Shown: positions 17,760 to 27,573, numbered from the stretch's first letter. The stretch: 64,000 nt of DNA from Massilia violaceinigra (GCF_002752675.1 NZ_CP024608.1:3348001-3412000); one strand, 5' to 3'. Translations and numbers: made by a program. Notes: generated by a model from the sequence alone, not told the origin.

Positions 17760-17774
17760 CGTAAATTCACTACA
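17760..17774. promoter_or_regulatory. putative HexR operator upstream of pgi
   Basis: CGTAAATTCACTACA matches the remembered HexR consensus at 12 of 15 positions, 88 bp before the pgi start on the minus strand. Weaker than the zwf and edd sites. Confidence 0.5.
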
Positions 17775-17907
17775 AAAATATGGCGGCCACGACTGGTGGA
17801 GTGCCCGCATATTGGATGTTGCCGGGGCTCTTTATAGACTGTGGATTTGCAATTAACGATCAAATTAAGCAAGCCGGGCGACCGGAATGTACGGTTTTCG
17901 CCAGTTT

Positions 17908-17922
17908 TGTAGTAAAATTTCA
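17908..17922. promoter_or_regulatory. putative HexR operator upstream of edd
   Basis: TGTAGTAAAATTTCA matches the remembered HexR consensus at 14 of 15 positions and ends 25 bp before the edd ATG, well placed to block transcription of edd-eda. Confidence 0.7.
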
Positions 17923-17947
17923 CGAAATAAATTCATAAGGAACGACC

Positions 17948-19864
17948 ATGGCGTTGCATCCCGTAGTTGAATCGGTCACCAAACGCATCATCGAGCGCAG
18001 CCGGCCATCACGCGGCGCGTATCTGGCGCACCTCGACGCGGCCCGCGTCGACGGGCCGCAGCGCGGCGCGCTGTCGTGTACCAACCTGGCGCACGGCTTC
18101 GCCGCCTTCCCGGCCAACGACAAGCTGATGCTCAAGCAGGTGAAGAAGCCATCGGTGGCGATCGTCTCGGCATATAACGACATGCTGTCGGCGCACCAGC
18201 CGTTCGAGCACTTCCCGGCCATTATCAAGGATGCGGTGCGCGAGGTTGGCGCGGTGGCGCAGTTCGCCGGCGGCGTCCCCGCCATGTGCGATGGCGTCAC
18301 CCAGGGCCAGCCGGGCATGGAATTGTCGCTGTTTTCGCGCGACGCCATCGCCATGGCGACCGCGATCGCGCTGTCGCACAATATGTTCGATTCGGCCGTG
18401 TACCTGGGCGTGTGCGACAAGATCGTACCGGGCCTGCTGATCGGCGCGCTGCACTTCGGCCACCTGCCGGCGGTGTTCGTGCCGGCCGGGCCGATGACGA
18501 CCGGGATGTCTAACAAGGAAAAGGCGCGCATCCGCCAGCTGTACGCGCAGGGCAAGGCCACGCGCGACGAGCTGCTCGAATGCGAATCGCAGTCGTACCA
18601 CGGCGCCGGTACCTGCACCTTCTACGGCACCGCCAACAGCAACCAGATGCTGATGGAGATCATGGGCCTGCACATGCCGGGCGCCGCCTTCATCACCCCG
18701 GGCACGGCGCTGCGCGATGGTCTCACGCGCGCCGCGGCGCAGCGCGCGGTCGCCATTTCGCAGCAGGGCGACCGCTACACGCCGGTCGGTTATATCGTCG
18801 ACGAAAAGTGCATCGTCAACGCGGTGGTGGGTTTGCTGGCCACCGGCGGCTCGACCAACCACACCTTGCACCTGGTGGCGATCGCCAAGGCGGCCGGCAT
18901 CGTGATCGACTGGAACGACTTCAACGAGCTGTCGGCGATCATACCGATGCTCACCCGGATCTACCCGAACGGCGACGCCGACGTGAACCACTTCCAGGCC
19001 GCCGGCGGCCCCGGTTTCGTGATCCGCGAACTGCTCGACGCGGGCCTGCTGCACGACGACGTGACCACCATTCTCGGCAAGGGCTTGCGCGCGCACTGCG
19101 CCGAACCGTTCCTCGATGGCGAAAAGGCGATCTGGAAGGAACTGCCTGCGCTCACCGGCGACGACAGCGTGCTGCGGCCCGCTTCGGCACCGTTCGCGCG
19201 CGATGGCGGCATGATCCTGGTGGCCGGTAACCTGGGTCGCGCGGTGATGAAAATCTCGGCGGTCAAGGAAGAACATCGCGTCGTCGAAGCGCCGGCGCTG
19301 ACCTTCAATTCGCAGGAAGACTTCATGCACGCCTACACGGCGGGCAAGCTCGATCGCGACTTCGTGGCCGTGCTGCGCTTCCAGGGTCCGCGCGCGAACG
19401 GCATGCCGGAACTGCACGCGCTCACGCCGGCGCTGGCCAACCTGCAGGACGCCGGCCGCCACGTGGCGCTGGTGACCGACGGCCGCATGTCGGGCGCGTC
19501 GGGCAAGGTGCCGGCGGCGATCCACGTGTCGCCGGAGATCCTCGCTGGCGGCCCGCTCGGACTGGTACGCGATGGCGACATCATTCGCCTCGACGCCACC
19601 ACCGGCACGCTGGAAGCGCTGGTGCCGGCTGACGTGTGGGCTGCGCGTTCGCAAGCCACGGCCGACCTGTCGTCCAGCCATATCGGCATGGGCCGCGAAC
19701 TGTTTACCATGTTCCGCAATGCGATCAGCGAAGCGGAGAAGGGCGCCACCACCTTCCCGCTGCCATCGCCGATTCCCACCACCGTGTCGCTGCACGACAC
19801 CGCCGACATCGGCGACACCGTGCCCGGCTCCGACGAAGACTTTTTGATCAAGAACCCAAAATGA
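17948..19864 (+). CDS. edd: phosphogluconate dehydratase
   Basis: Entner-Doudoroff enzyme making 2-keto-3-deoxy-6-phosphogluconate from 6-phosphogluconate. 638 residues, IlvD/Edd family with Fe-S cluster Cys in [25 protein letters not shown] and [22 protein letters not shown] Shine-Dalgarno AAGGA precedes the ATG. Its stop overlaps the eda start (ATGA), so the pair is translationally coupled. The promoter region carries a 14/15 HexR-like site. Confidence 0.97.
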   Translation: MALHPVVESVTKRIIERSRPSRGAYLAHLDAARVDGPQRGALSCTNLAHGFAAFPANDKLMLKQVKKPSVAIVSAYNDMLSAHQPFEHFPAIIKDAVREVGAVAQFAGGVPAMCDGVTQGQPGMELSLFSRDAIAMATAIALSHNMFDSAVYLGVCDKIVPGLLIGALHFGHLPAVFVPAGPMTTGMSNKEKARIRQLYAQGKATRDELLECESQSYHGAGTCTFYGTANSNQMLMEIMGLHMPGAAFITPGTALRDGLTRAAAQRAVAISQQGDRYTPVGYIVDEKCIVNAVVGLLATGGSTNHTLHLVAIAKAAGIVIDWNDFNELSAIIPMLTRIYPNGDADVNHFQAAGGPGFVIRELLDAGLLHDDVTTILGKGLRAHCAEPFLDGEKAIWKELPALTGDDSVLRPASAPFARDGGMILVAGNLGRAVMKISAVKEEHRVVEAPALTFNSQEDFMHAYTAGKLDRDFVAVLRFQGPRANGMPELHALTPALANLQDAGRHVALVTDGRMSGASGKVPAAIHVSPEILAGGPLGLVRDGDIIRLDATTGTLEALVPADVWAARSQATADLSSSHIGMGRELFTMFRNAISEAEKGATTFPLPSPIPTTVSLHDTADIGDTVPGSDEDFLIKNPK

Positions 19865-20484
19865 CCATGACCCTACTCGACATCATGCGCTCGGCGAGCG
19901 TGATTCCCGTGATCGCCATCGACGATCCAGACCACGCGGTGCCGCTGGCGCAGGCGCTGGTTGCGGGCGGCATCCGCGTGCTCGAAGTGACGCTGCGCAC
20001 CGCGCACGGCCTGGGCGCGATCCGCGCGATGGCGCAGGTACCGGGCGCCATCGTCGGCGTCGGCACCCTGACGCAGGCCGATGAATTTGCGGCCGCGCGC
20101 GATGCGGGCGCGGTGTTCGGCGTCTCGCCCGGCCTCACGCCAGCGTTGATCGAGGCGGCACGCAAGAGCGGCCTGCCGCTGCTGCCGGGCGTGATGACGC
20201 CGTCGGAAGTGATGGCCGCGCGCGAAGCGGGCTTCCGCCAGCTCAAGCTGTTCCCGGCGGTGCCGGCGGGCGGCGTGGGCATGCTCAATGCGATCGGCGG
20301 CCCGCTGCCGGATGTGACGTTCTGCCCGACCGGCGGCATTTCGATCGAGACCGCGCCGCAGTTTTTGGCGTGTAAGAACGTGGCCTGCGTGGGCGGTTCG
20401 TGGCTCACGCCGAAGGACGCGATCCTGGCCGGCGACTGGGCCCGCATCACCGAGCTGGCCAAAGCGGCGTCCTCACTGCGCTAA
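19861..20484 (+). CDS. eda: 2-keto-3-deoxy-6-phosphogluconate (KDPG) aldolase
   Basis: Splits KDPG into pyruvate and glyceraldehyde-3-phosphate. 207 residues from the ATG at 19861, which overlaps the edd stop by four bases; longer in-frame starts lie inside edd and are rejected. Catalytic Glu in RVLEVTLRT and Schiff-base Lys in RQLKLFPA are present, as is the phosphate-binding GGI/GGSW region near the C-terminus. Co-transcribed with edd. Confidence 0.97.
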   Translation: MTMTLLDIMRSASVIPVIAIDDPDHAVPLAQALVAGGIRVLEVTLRTAHGLGAIRAMAQVPGAIVGVGTLTQADEFAAARDAGAVFGVSPGLTPALIEAARKSGLPLLPGVMTPSEVMAAREAGFRQLKLFPAVPAGGVGMLNAIGGPLPDVTFCPTGGISIETAPQFLACKNVACVGGSWLTPKDAILAGDWARITELAKAASSLR

Positions 20485-20495
20485 GGCGTACCGCC

Positions 20496-21044
20496 GTGCG
20501 ACCGTGCTGGCGCGGCAAACCGGGCCGTCCCATGACGCCCGGCGAGATCGGCATGGCGTCGGCCCTGTTCGGCGACGCCATCGATTACGCGCGGGTGGAA
20601 GTGCACGCGCGCCGTTACCTGCCGTTCGGGCTGCAGCCGAAGAACTGCGCCATGACGCCCAACGGCACCATCTACTTCGACCAATCCTGCTGCCTGCCCG
20701 ATTTTTCGGCCGGCAGCGAGCACGCGCGCCACTGGTTCATGCACGAGATGGTGCACGTGTGGCAGCACCAGCTGGGCTATCCGGTGTGGTGGCGCGGCGC
20801 GGTGCGCATCGGCTTGAGCTATCGCTACGAGCTGGCCGAACACAAGACCCTGGCCGACTTCAACATGGAAGCGCAGGGCGACCTGCTGGCCGATTATTTC
20901 GTGCTCAAGTTCCTGCACTCGTCCACGGCGATGCGGCAGCAGCGCTACGCGAAAAGCCTGGCGCTCTTCGAGACCGTGCTGACCGGCTTTCGCCGGCATC
21001 CGGCAGGAAGGAATCATTTGCCGGGCGCGCGCCGCCTGGCGTGA
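20496..21044 (+). CDS. zincin-like protein ('vgr-related'/DUF4157-like) with HExxH
   Basis: 182 residues from GTG 20496, preceded by TAAGG; ATG 20532 is an alternative without a ribosome binding site. The core FGDAIDYARVEVHARRY.. AMTPNGTIYFD.. HWFMHEMVHVWQHQLG has the HExxH zinc-peptidase motif. It resembles the DUF4157 domains linked to extracellular contractile injection systems and proteins often annotated 'vgr related'. It lies 11 bp after eda but probably belongs functionally to the type VI island that follows. No signal peptide. Role (peptidase, or structural zincin fold) is inference. Confidence 0.75.
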   Translation: MRPCWRGKPGRPMTPGEIGMASALFGDAIDYARVEVHARRYLPFGLQPKNCAMTPNGTIYFDQSCCLPDFSAGSEHARHWFMHEMVHVWQHQLGYPVWWRGAVRIGLSYRYELAEHKTLADFNMEAQGDLLADYFVLKFLHSSTAMRQQRYAKSLALFETVLTGFRRHPAGRNHLPGARRLA

Positions 21045-21255
21045 GCGCTTGCCGCAATCCCGCTCCCACTGCGGAGCCGGCCCTATCGTCCGGCCTTCGA
21101 CAGACATGACGAACGTTCGACTACGGGTCGGACAAACACCCCCAAGCTGCGTCAAGTCCCACACGGCGTTACCGTATGTGCTGAGTCAACACTGCGCGGA
21201 GCCAGCCCTCTACTCTTGATGTTTATTTACGGCATCTTTTTTCGAGGGGTGTTTC

Positions 21256-21756
21256 ATGCGGCCCAGCCAGCAGATCCTGTGTTGTATCGTCGCGGCCATC
21301 TTCAGCGCGGATGCCCGCGCGGCCCCCCACCCGGGCGAACTTGATGTACGGCAGGGGAGTGGAGGCATTCCCTGCTTTACGGTGTTCCAGAAGGATGAGC
21401 GCGTGTTCGGCTCGCCCGAATTCCGGTCGATCAGCGTCACGGATGTGACGGCGGGAGGGCGCATGCTGATGTGGGCGATGGCGATCCCGCCCGAGCGGGC
21501 GTTTCGTGTGACGTTTCGTTTATGCATACCGTACGCGGGGCGTTTGCCCGTCTTGCCGAAAACGAACGCCTTGCCGCTACAGCTGGGCAAAGTCTATGAA
21601 GTTCTTATCGACATCAAACCACCCATGCTGGCCACCGCTCCGCGTGCTTACCGCGCCCGGTTTTGCCTGAGCGGAAAGGCGGACGGCGGGCTGCAGCTTC
21701 GTACGCTCAACAGCGGGGCAGTCGATGGCAAAGGACGTCCGGGGTGCGGCGCTTAG
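21256..21756 (+). CDS. small exported protein upstream of vgrG, function unknown
   Basis: 166 residues with an N-terminal signal peptide (MRPSQQILCCIVAAIFSADARA) and a beta-rich mature part containing three Cys (IPCFTVF, FRLCIPYAG, RARFCLSG) plus one near the C-terminus. The ATG has a GAGGGG ribosome site. I do not recognise the family. Its place just before vgrG suggests a role with the type VI island, perhaps protection against a periplasmic effector; this is only context. Confidence 0.7.
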   Translation: MRPSQQILCCIVAAIFSADARAAPHPGELDVRQGSGGIPCFTVFQKDERVFGSPEFRSISVTDVTAGGRMLMWAMAIPPERAFRVTFRLCIPYAGRLPVLPKTNALPLQLGKVYEVLIDIKPPMLATAPRAYRARFCLSGKADGGLQLRTLNSGAVDGKGRPGCGA

Positions 21757-21973
21757 GAAGTCGCCCCACGGTTCGCCTGCGATTGCACGCCGCCGCACTG
21801 TGTTGGCCACAATTGCCCACCGGTTTCGCTTTCTTCGCAACACCTTGCCTGCGGCTTTTCGCCGCTTCCTGAAATCCCTGCGCCCGCGCAACTCAGCGTC
21901 GCTTTCGTTCCGCTAATGTCGGTTAAAGATTCCACACGGAAATATCTTAAAACCGGAAATAACGAACTGGGAC

Positions 21974-24271
21974 ATGGCGATGATCTCCACTTTAGAGAGC
22001 TTGCAAGACCTTGTAGGCGACCGGCAGCACGACCGGCTGTTGCGCCTGTCATTTCCCAACGATGACGGCCCATTCGCGCAGCTGCTCGTCAATCAACTGC
22101 ACGCATCGGAAGGCTTGTCCCGGCCATTTGAATTCGTTGTGGAACTGTTGGCCGATGATCCTGGCATTCCATTGAAACAACTTCAGGGCAAACTCATGTG
22201 CATCGAACTGGTGCGCAAGGATGGCAGCCTGCGTCATTTTTCGGGGCGGGTGTTCAGTTTTTCCCTGAAACGCGTCGATGGCGGGGTGTCGTTTTACGAA
22301 GCGCGGATGGCGCCGTGGTTCAAGTATCTGAGCCTGCGCAAGGATAACTATTTATTCCACTACACGACGCTGTATCAGCAGGCGCGGAGCATTTTCGGGG
22401 ATTACCCGAATCTGGCCGACTGGGATTGGCGTGTGCAGGGGGCGAGCGGGGTGATGACGGATTGTTGCCAGTTCGACGAGACCGACAGCAATTTCCTGGA
22501 GCGGCGTTGGGCTGCCGCCGGCATTTTCTATTGGTTTGAGCACAGCGCAACGGGTCACAAGCTGGTGCTATCCGACGATTCGAGCGCCGCGCCGCCGATT
22601 GACGGCGGTCCGGAGATTGCGTTCCAGCGTCATGGCGGCACGGTCGAAGAGGACGGCATCGGCGAATGGTCGCCCGGGCGCCGGATCACGCAGGGCGCCA
22701 TTGCGCTTGCTTCCTACGATTTCAAGGCGCCGCAGCCGGCGTTGACGTCCCTGCCGACGCTGCATCAGCAGGGCGAGGTATTCCATGTGGAGTCTTACGA
22801 ATACACGGGCGCGTTCGGATTCAAGGATGGTGGCGATGCCCGCTCGGTGGCACAAACCCGGATGGAGGCGCTGGAAGCGGCTGGCAAAAGCTTCAAAGGT
22901 GTTGGCAACAGCCGTTATGTCATGCCGGGCCGCTGGTTTCGTCTGACCGGTCACTTCGACCGGCGAGTCGCGGAGAACGACGAGCAGGCCAGGGAATTCC
23001 TGATCGTCGAGGCGATTCATACCGCGAGCAATAACTACCATGTGAGTTCGACCGCGCCGTCCCATTACGATAATCAGCTGGTGTGCGTGCGAAAAATGGT
23101 GCCGTGGCGCGCGCCGTGCAGTCATCCCAGCAGCCAGACGAAAATCCACGGCATTCAGACTGCCACCGTGGTCGGCCCCGCCGGCGAAGAAATTCATACG
23201 GATATGTATGGCCGGGTACGGGTGCAGTTTCATTGGGACCGGGCCGGCGCCAGTGACGAAAAGAGTTCGGCCTGGATTCGCGTCGCGACACCCTGGGCAG
23301 GTGAGAATTTCGGGATGGTGTCGATTCCGCGCATTGGCACGGAAGTGCTGGTGCAGTTCATGGATGGCAATCCGGACCGGCCGATCATCACGGGCATGGT
23401 GCCGAACGCGAATACCCTGCCGCCCTGGGCGCTGCCGGCCAATAAGACCCAGAGCGGCATCCTGTCACGCTCGACTCCCGGCGGAAGCTACGACAACGCG
23501 AATGCCTTGCGCTTCGAGGACAAGAAGGGGCAGGAGCAGTTATGGCTTCATGCGGAGAAGGATCAACTGACCGAAGTTGAGCACGACGAGGATAAATGGG
23601 TTGGCAATGACCGGCGCAAGACGGTTGACCGTGACGAGACCAGTCATATCAAGCGTGACCGCTCTGAAACGGTTGATCGGGACGAAGCGATCACGGTGCA
23701 TAACAACCGCACGGAACGCGTGGACCATGACGAGCGTATCAGCATTGGAGAAAACCGCAGCGAAGACGTCGGCAAGGACGAGACGATTTCGATCGGCAGC
23801 AATCGCAGCGAGACCGTCGGCAAGAATGAAACGATCAGCGTTGGCTGCAACCGCAGCAAGACGGTATCCAAAAACGAGAAGGACAAGATCGGGAAAAACT
23901 GGTCGATCAACGTCGCCCGCATGAAGACCGAGACGATCGGCATGGCATCCATGCAGAACGTGGGCATGGGGCGTGTCGATACGGTCGGCATGGCTTACAA
24001 CCTGAACGTCGGGATGGTCATGGCGACGGTGGTGGGGAAGAGCCAGACGACCAAGGTCGGCAAGGTGGTGTCGGTGTCCGCCGGTGACAGGATAGAACTG
24101 GTGTGCGGCGGATCAAAATTCGTCATGACGCCGGACGCGATTTACCTTGAAAGCAAAAACATTCATATCAAGGCGAGCGGCAAGGTGCATGTCGATGGGC
24201 CGGGCGATGTGCTTCTCAATTCGGGCGGCGCCGAGAGCCCTCCGGGAGGCGATGGGGAGAAAGCCACATGA
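21974..24271 (+). CDS. vgrG: type VI secretion tip protein VgrG (TssI)
   Basis: 765 residues. N-terminal gp27-like barrels (FPNDDGPFAQLLVNQLHASEGLSRPFEFVVELL), then the gp5 OB-fold (DMYGRVRVQFHWDR, WIRVATPWAG, IPRIGTEVLVQFMDGNPDRPIITG), then a needle of 16-residue repeats at about residues 534-645 (NRSETVGKNETISVG and variants), ending in a short tail with no extra effector domain. It punctures the target membrane and carries the PAAR-like effector encoded two genes downstream. The stop overlaps the next ATG (ATGA). No core tss genes lie here, so the island must use a secretion machine encoded elsewhere. Confidence 0.96.
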   Translation: MAMISTLESLQDLVGDRQHDRLLRLSFPNDDGPFAQLLVNQLHASEGLSRPFEFVVELLADDPGIPLKQLQGKLMCIELVRKDGSLRHFSGRVFSFSLKRVDGGVSFYEARMAPWFKYLSLRKDNYLFHYTTLYQQARSIFGDYPNLADWDWRVQGASGVMTDCCQFDETDSNFLERRWAAAGIFYWFEHSATGHKLVLSDDSSAAPPIDGGPEIAFQRHGGTVEEDGIGEWSPGRRITQGAIALASYDFKAPQPALTSLPTLHQQGEVFHVESYEYTGAFGFKDGGDARSVAQTRMEALEAAGKSFKGVGNSRYVMPGRWFRLTGHFDRRVAENDEQAREFLIVEAIHTASNNYHVSSTAPSHYDNQLVCVRKMVPWRAPCSHPSSQTKIHGIQTATVVGPAGEEIHTDMYGRVRVQFHWDRAGASDEKSSAWIRVATPWAGENFGMVSIPRIGTEVLVQFMDGNPDRPIITGMVPNANTLPPWALPANKTQSGILSRSTPGGSYDNANALRFEDKKGQEQLWLHAEKDQLTEVEHDEDKWVGNDRRKTVDRDETSHIKRDRSETVDRDEAITVHNNRTERVDHDERISIGENRSEDVGKDETISIGSNRSETVGKNETISVGCNRSKTVSKNEKDKIGKNWSINVARMKTETIGMASMQNVGMGRVDTVGMAYNLNVGMVMATVVGKSQTTKVGKVVSVSAGDRIELVCGGSKFVMTPDAIYLESKNIHIKASGKVHVDGPGDVLLNSGGAESPPGGDGEKAT

Positions 24272-25494
24272 TGGCCGCTGTCGCCGTAGAGGAGGTGGTG
24301 GCTGCCGGCGACGCCGGCATGTGCGCCACCATCCAGAACCATACCGGGGCACCGCACTTCTGGTTTCAGCAGTCCGGTCCCGAGGGCGAACGCCTCGATG
24401 TTCTGGTGGTACGCGCCACGTTCGACTTTGCCGCGCATGGCGAGCGCATTACCCTCGCTGTGGAACAACGCCCCGTCGTTGTGGGCGATGTGTACGCCGG
24501 ACCTGCATCCACCGATCCACTGCGCGCCGTCATTGAGGAAGATGGCGATCTGGTGCCGTACAAGCCTGGCACGGACATCCTCATCAGCGGTCGGGCACTG
24601 GCGCCCGGTGGCTTGCCGCATACCCAGTGGGTCGCAGGACTGCGCGTCGGCGGGCTTAAAAAGCTGTTACGCCTGCATGGGCCGCGCCAGTTCCGCAAGC
24701 GATTGTTTGGATGGCGCGTCGGACCGGCGTCGCCTGTGGAATCCGTGTGTCTCGATTTCCGCCTGGCGTTTGGCGGCTGCATGGACGTCGCGGCTGCATT
24801 CACCGGCGATGGGGAAGTCGACACGATCAGGCATCGCGCAAATCCGGCCGGCATCGGCTGGTTGCCCAATCCGGCCGATTACAAGCACCTCGGCCGGTCA
24901 GGCCGCGCCTTCGTAGCGCGCTGGGTGGCTGAGCAGAAGGTGCTGGATGCTCCGCAAATCGAGGATGCGCTCGATCCGGTCACGCATCCGTTCCAGCGCT
25001 TGCCGCCCCAAGGGTTTGGTCCGATCGCACGCTGGTGTACGCCACGCGTGGGCTATCAGGGTGACTACGACGCGCATTGGCGTTCCACCCGGTATCCGCT
25101 ACTGCCAGACAATTTCGATGCGCGCTACTTCCAGAATGCCCCGGCCGACATGGTGATGACCCCACATTTGCGTGGCGACGAAACCGTGACGATGACCGGT
25201 CTGCTTCCGGAGAAAGCGGACATGGCTCTGTCCGGATGGATGCCGATTGTCGCCGCCCGGCTCGCCAGCGGAGGCGATGTGATCAGCGTGCCGCTGCTCG
25301 ATACCCTGCGTTTCGACCTGGACCGGCGCCAGGTGTCGATAGTCTGGCGGACCCATTTCGATTACGACGATCCTGTGGTGGACATTGCGATAGCGGTTAC
25401 TACCTCCGGCACCGCGACCAAGCCAGATCAGCCGGTAGTGCAACCTTTGAGCGGGGTGGATGATGGGTCTGGTCCGACATATCGCGCATGCTGA
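24268..25494 (+). CDS. DUF2169 protein, probable type VI effector adaptor
   Basis: 408 residues with the DUF2169 pattern (PHFWFQQSGPEGERLDVLVVRATFDF near the N-terminus; VCLDFRLAFGGC; NPAGIGW; FGPIARWCTPRVGYQGDYDA..R.PLLPDNFDARYFQNAP). In other bacteria DUF2169 proteins are encoded between vgrG and PAAR-effector genes and are thought to help load the effector on the spike. The order vgrG-DUF2169-PAAR here fits. It overlaps vgrG by 4 bp and the PAAR gene by 35 bp. Cytoplasmic; no signal peptide. Confidence 0.88.
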   Translation: MMAAVAVEEVVAAGDAGMCATIQNHTGAPHFWFQQSGPEGERLDVLVVRATFDFAAHGERITLAVEQRPVVVGDVYAGPASTDPLRAVIEEDGDLVPYKPGTDILISGRALAPGGLPHTQWVAGLRVGGLKKLLRLHGPRQFRKRLFGWRVGPASPVESVCLDFRLAFGGCMDVAAAFTGDGEVDTIRHRANPAGIGWLPNPADYKHLGRSGRAFVARWVAEQKVLDAPQIEDALDPVTHPFQRLPPQGFGPIARWCTPRVGYQGDYDAHWRSTRYPLLPDNFDARYFQNAPADMVMTPHLRGDETVTMTGLLPEKADMALSGWMPIVAARLASGGDVISVPLLDTLRFDLDRRQVSIVWRTHFDYDDPVVDIAIAVTTSGTATKPDQPVVQPLSGVDDGSGPTYRAC

Positions 25495-27196
25495 CGGCTG
25501 GCTCGTTGTCGCCACGGAGCCTGATTTGTGCCAGGTGGGAAAGTGCGTGGTGGCGTTCAACAGCTTCGCCCAACTCGATTACAAGCATGCGGCTTCGCCG
25601 GATGTGAAAGCGCGGGGGACGCCGGTGTACCGCATCGGCGATCTCTTCAAGAACACGCAAGCGAACGCGGGCGCGCATATCGTGTCCGGCACCTCGCTGT
25701 CCACCGGCTATGTCCAGATACTGGAGGGACATTCCAATGTCAAGGTCAACGGCATTCCTGTAGCGCGCCACGACAGTGGCTGCCGCATCAACTGCGACAG
25801 CGCAGGCATGGGTGGTGCGCGTGGGCAGGTTGTGACGATGGTCAAAACCGTCGCGCCGCCCGCAGCGAAATCGGCCGCCATCCCCGCAAGTGCAGCTGCG
25901 CGTGTCAGCAAGAAGTTGCTGGCGTTGAAAACGATGCGGGACAAGCTCCTTGCAGGGCGCCTGGACTTCGATGCACTTGACGAGTTCTTTAATTTTGATC
26001 GTGCGAACGCCGTGTCCGATGGTTGGATCGGAGAAATCCAGGGTACGCCCGGAACGGTCGGCGATTGGGCGGCGCAGGGCGCACGCGGTGTGCTTGGGGG
26101 CGTGAAGGGTTTTGTCATGGGCACTGGCGAACTGGCCTATGAAGTGGTTAAAGGCGTGCCCAAGTTATTGCGCATGGGTGGCACTGAGCAAGGCCAGCAG
26201 CTTGCAATGCTCGATAAGCTGATACTTATCGAAGATATTCGTCTCGGTAACGTTAGCGCGACGAGTGTGGCGCAAGATGCGAGTGGGCTGGCGTCGGCGA
26301 TGGTCAGCCCGGTTACCAATCCCTGGTCGAAAGGACAGTATGTTGAATCGGTGACGCGAGGCGTGTTTGAAGCTGCCATGTTTGGTAGCGGCTGGCTAAA
26401 AGCCGCACGTGCGGCAAAAGCCAAAAAGTTGTTGGATCTGGCAAAGGTTAAGGACGCATCCGCGACTGCTGGTACCGCTGCGGCTACTACCGCTACCACT
26501 GGCACCACAACCGCGGGTAGCGCCGCCGTTAGCACTGCCACAGGCGCCGCCACGGGAGCCGGGACCGCTGCAGTGGGAGGCTCGGCAGCCAAAGTAGGAA
26601 CCATTGCAAGTACAAAAGCGATTCCGACGGGGCGTGGTGGTGTGTACGTTTCGGGTGCGCCAAAGCGAGCACGTCCACCACCAAATGGATATTCAGGGCC
26701 AGACGCCTATAAAACCCACGGAATAGTTGACAGTCCTCTTAATAGTGCTGAAGGACGCAGGCTCGTCGAGTCGTACACATCTCAAGGGTTCACACCTGTG
26801 GAGGCTGCAGAAAAAGCCGCCAATTTGATGGCAAGCGGATCCAGTCTGCCTAAAACGATCGACTTAGTTGCGGGTGACGCTTTATATAAATTAGTGCCAG
26901 AAGGGGATATCCCTGGAAAGTATTCTGCGTTCTTTGCTACCAAGGATGAAATTTCAGCTTTGAAGGGAATGAGTTATGATCAAATTTCTGATCGCCTCGG
27001 GATTCCGTTGGAAAGTCAGCAAACTTTACGTTTCGACGTTCATGAAGTGACAGCAAACAGAGCTATAACGGTATTTGAATCGACGATTGCCAGGACCTCA
27101 CAAAATGGGTATCTTCAGCCAGGCGGAGGGATTCAGACCCTAATTACCGATCGGAGCGCGTTCACATCCCCTGTTTTGATTGGAAAATTACCATGA
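25460..27196 (+). CDS. PAAR-like (DUF4150) type VI effector with C-terminal toxin-like domain
   Basis: 578 residues. Residues 1-135 form a DUF4150 PAAR-like tip (CVVAFNSFAQLDYKHAASPDVKARG, GTSLSTGYVQILEGHSNVKVNGIPVARHDSGCRINC). A middle region is followed by an Ala/Thr/Gly linker at about 331-380. The final 185 residues look like a toxin cargo (DALYKLVPEGDIPGKYSAFF; YLQPGGGIQTLITD). QPGGGxQ recalls the NAD-glycohydrolase TNT toxin, so an NAD-directed activity is possible but unproven. The DNA from about 26690 turns AT-rich, which suggests exchange of the toxin end. Its stop overlaps the next gene by ATGA. Confidence 0.87.
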   Translation: MMGLVRHIAHADGWLVVATEPDLCQVGKCVVAFNSFAQLDYKHAASPDVKARGTPVYRIGDLFKNTQANAGAHIVSGTSLSTGYVQILEGHSNVKVNGIPVARHDSGCRINCDSAGMGGARGQVVTMVKTVAPPAAKSAAIPASAAARVSKKLLALKTMRDKLLAGRLDFDALDEFFNFDRANAVSDGWIGEIQGTPGTVGDWAAQGARGVLGGVKGFVMGTGELAYEVVKGVPKLLRMGGTEQGQQLAMLDKLILIEDIRLGNVSATSVAQDASGLASAMVSPVTNPWSKGQYVESVTRGVFEAAMFGSGWLKAARAAKAKKLLDLAKVKDASATAGTAAATTATTGTTTAGSAAVSTATGAATGAGTAAVGGSAAKVGTIASTKAIPTGRGGVYVSGAPKRARPPPNGYSGPDAYKTHGIVDSPLNSAEGRRLVESYTSQGFTPVEAAEKAANLMASGSSLPKTIDLVAGDALYKLVPEGDIPGKYSAFFATKDEISALKGMSYDQISDRLGIPLESQQTLRFDVHEVTANRAITVFESTIARTSQNGYLQPGGGIQTLITDRSAFTSPVLIGKLP

Positions 27197-27573
27197 GTGT
27201 GACTAAAAGACGACTAGTCAGATTGATCGGAAATACTGGTTTCTATGCCGAAGTTGACATAGTTAAACTTCAACGTCTCTCAAGGGAATTACTGAGCTAT
27301 ATCCAGATTAATATTGGTCCGCATGATGATGAGTATCAAATATGGAAGTGGGTGGTTCCAATGTGCAAGGCAGTTCTCGACTGCACTATTCGACTTCCTG
27401 TTCCTTTCCAGGACTTGCCACTTAACTATCCCATGCGTGAAGGGCTTTTGCCACCTGATTTTCAGAAAATATATGCGGCGTTTAAAATTGTTGCATGTGG
27501 AATGGCTGTGGACATTTTGGAGAAAGTCGTGATCGATGGCGCTACGTATGCATACGCGGATTTTGAAGAGTAA
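27193..27573 (+). CDS. probable immunity protein for the PAAR effector
   Basis: 126 residues, no signal peptide, no recognised family. It overlaps the effector stop (ATGA) and has the same low GC and less biased codon use as the effector's C-terminal end, unlike its neighbours. Small, acidic at the C-terminus (YADFEE) and immediately downstream of a toxin domain: the standard layout of an immunity gene. A cytoplasmic immunity protein would agree with a cytoplasmic toxin target. Function inferred from context only. Confidence 0.7.
   Translation: MSVTKRRLVRLIGNTGFYAEVDIVKLQRLSRELLSYIQINIGPHDDEYQIWKWVVPMCKAVLDCTIRLPVPFQDLPLNYPMREGLLPPDFQKIYAAFKIVACGMAVDILEKVVIDGATYAYADFEE

Noticed and set aside
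18008..19795. 595-residue minus-strand frame opposite edd
   Set aside because: Antisense shadow of edd, Arg/Gly/His-rich.
21725..21916. 63-codon frame before vgrG
   Set aside because: No ribosome site and Arg-rich composition like other spurious frames.
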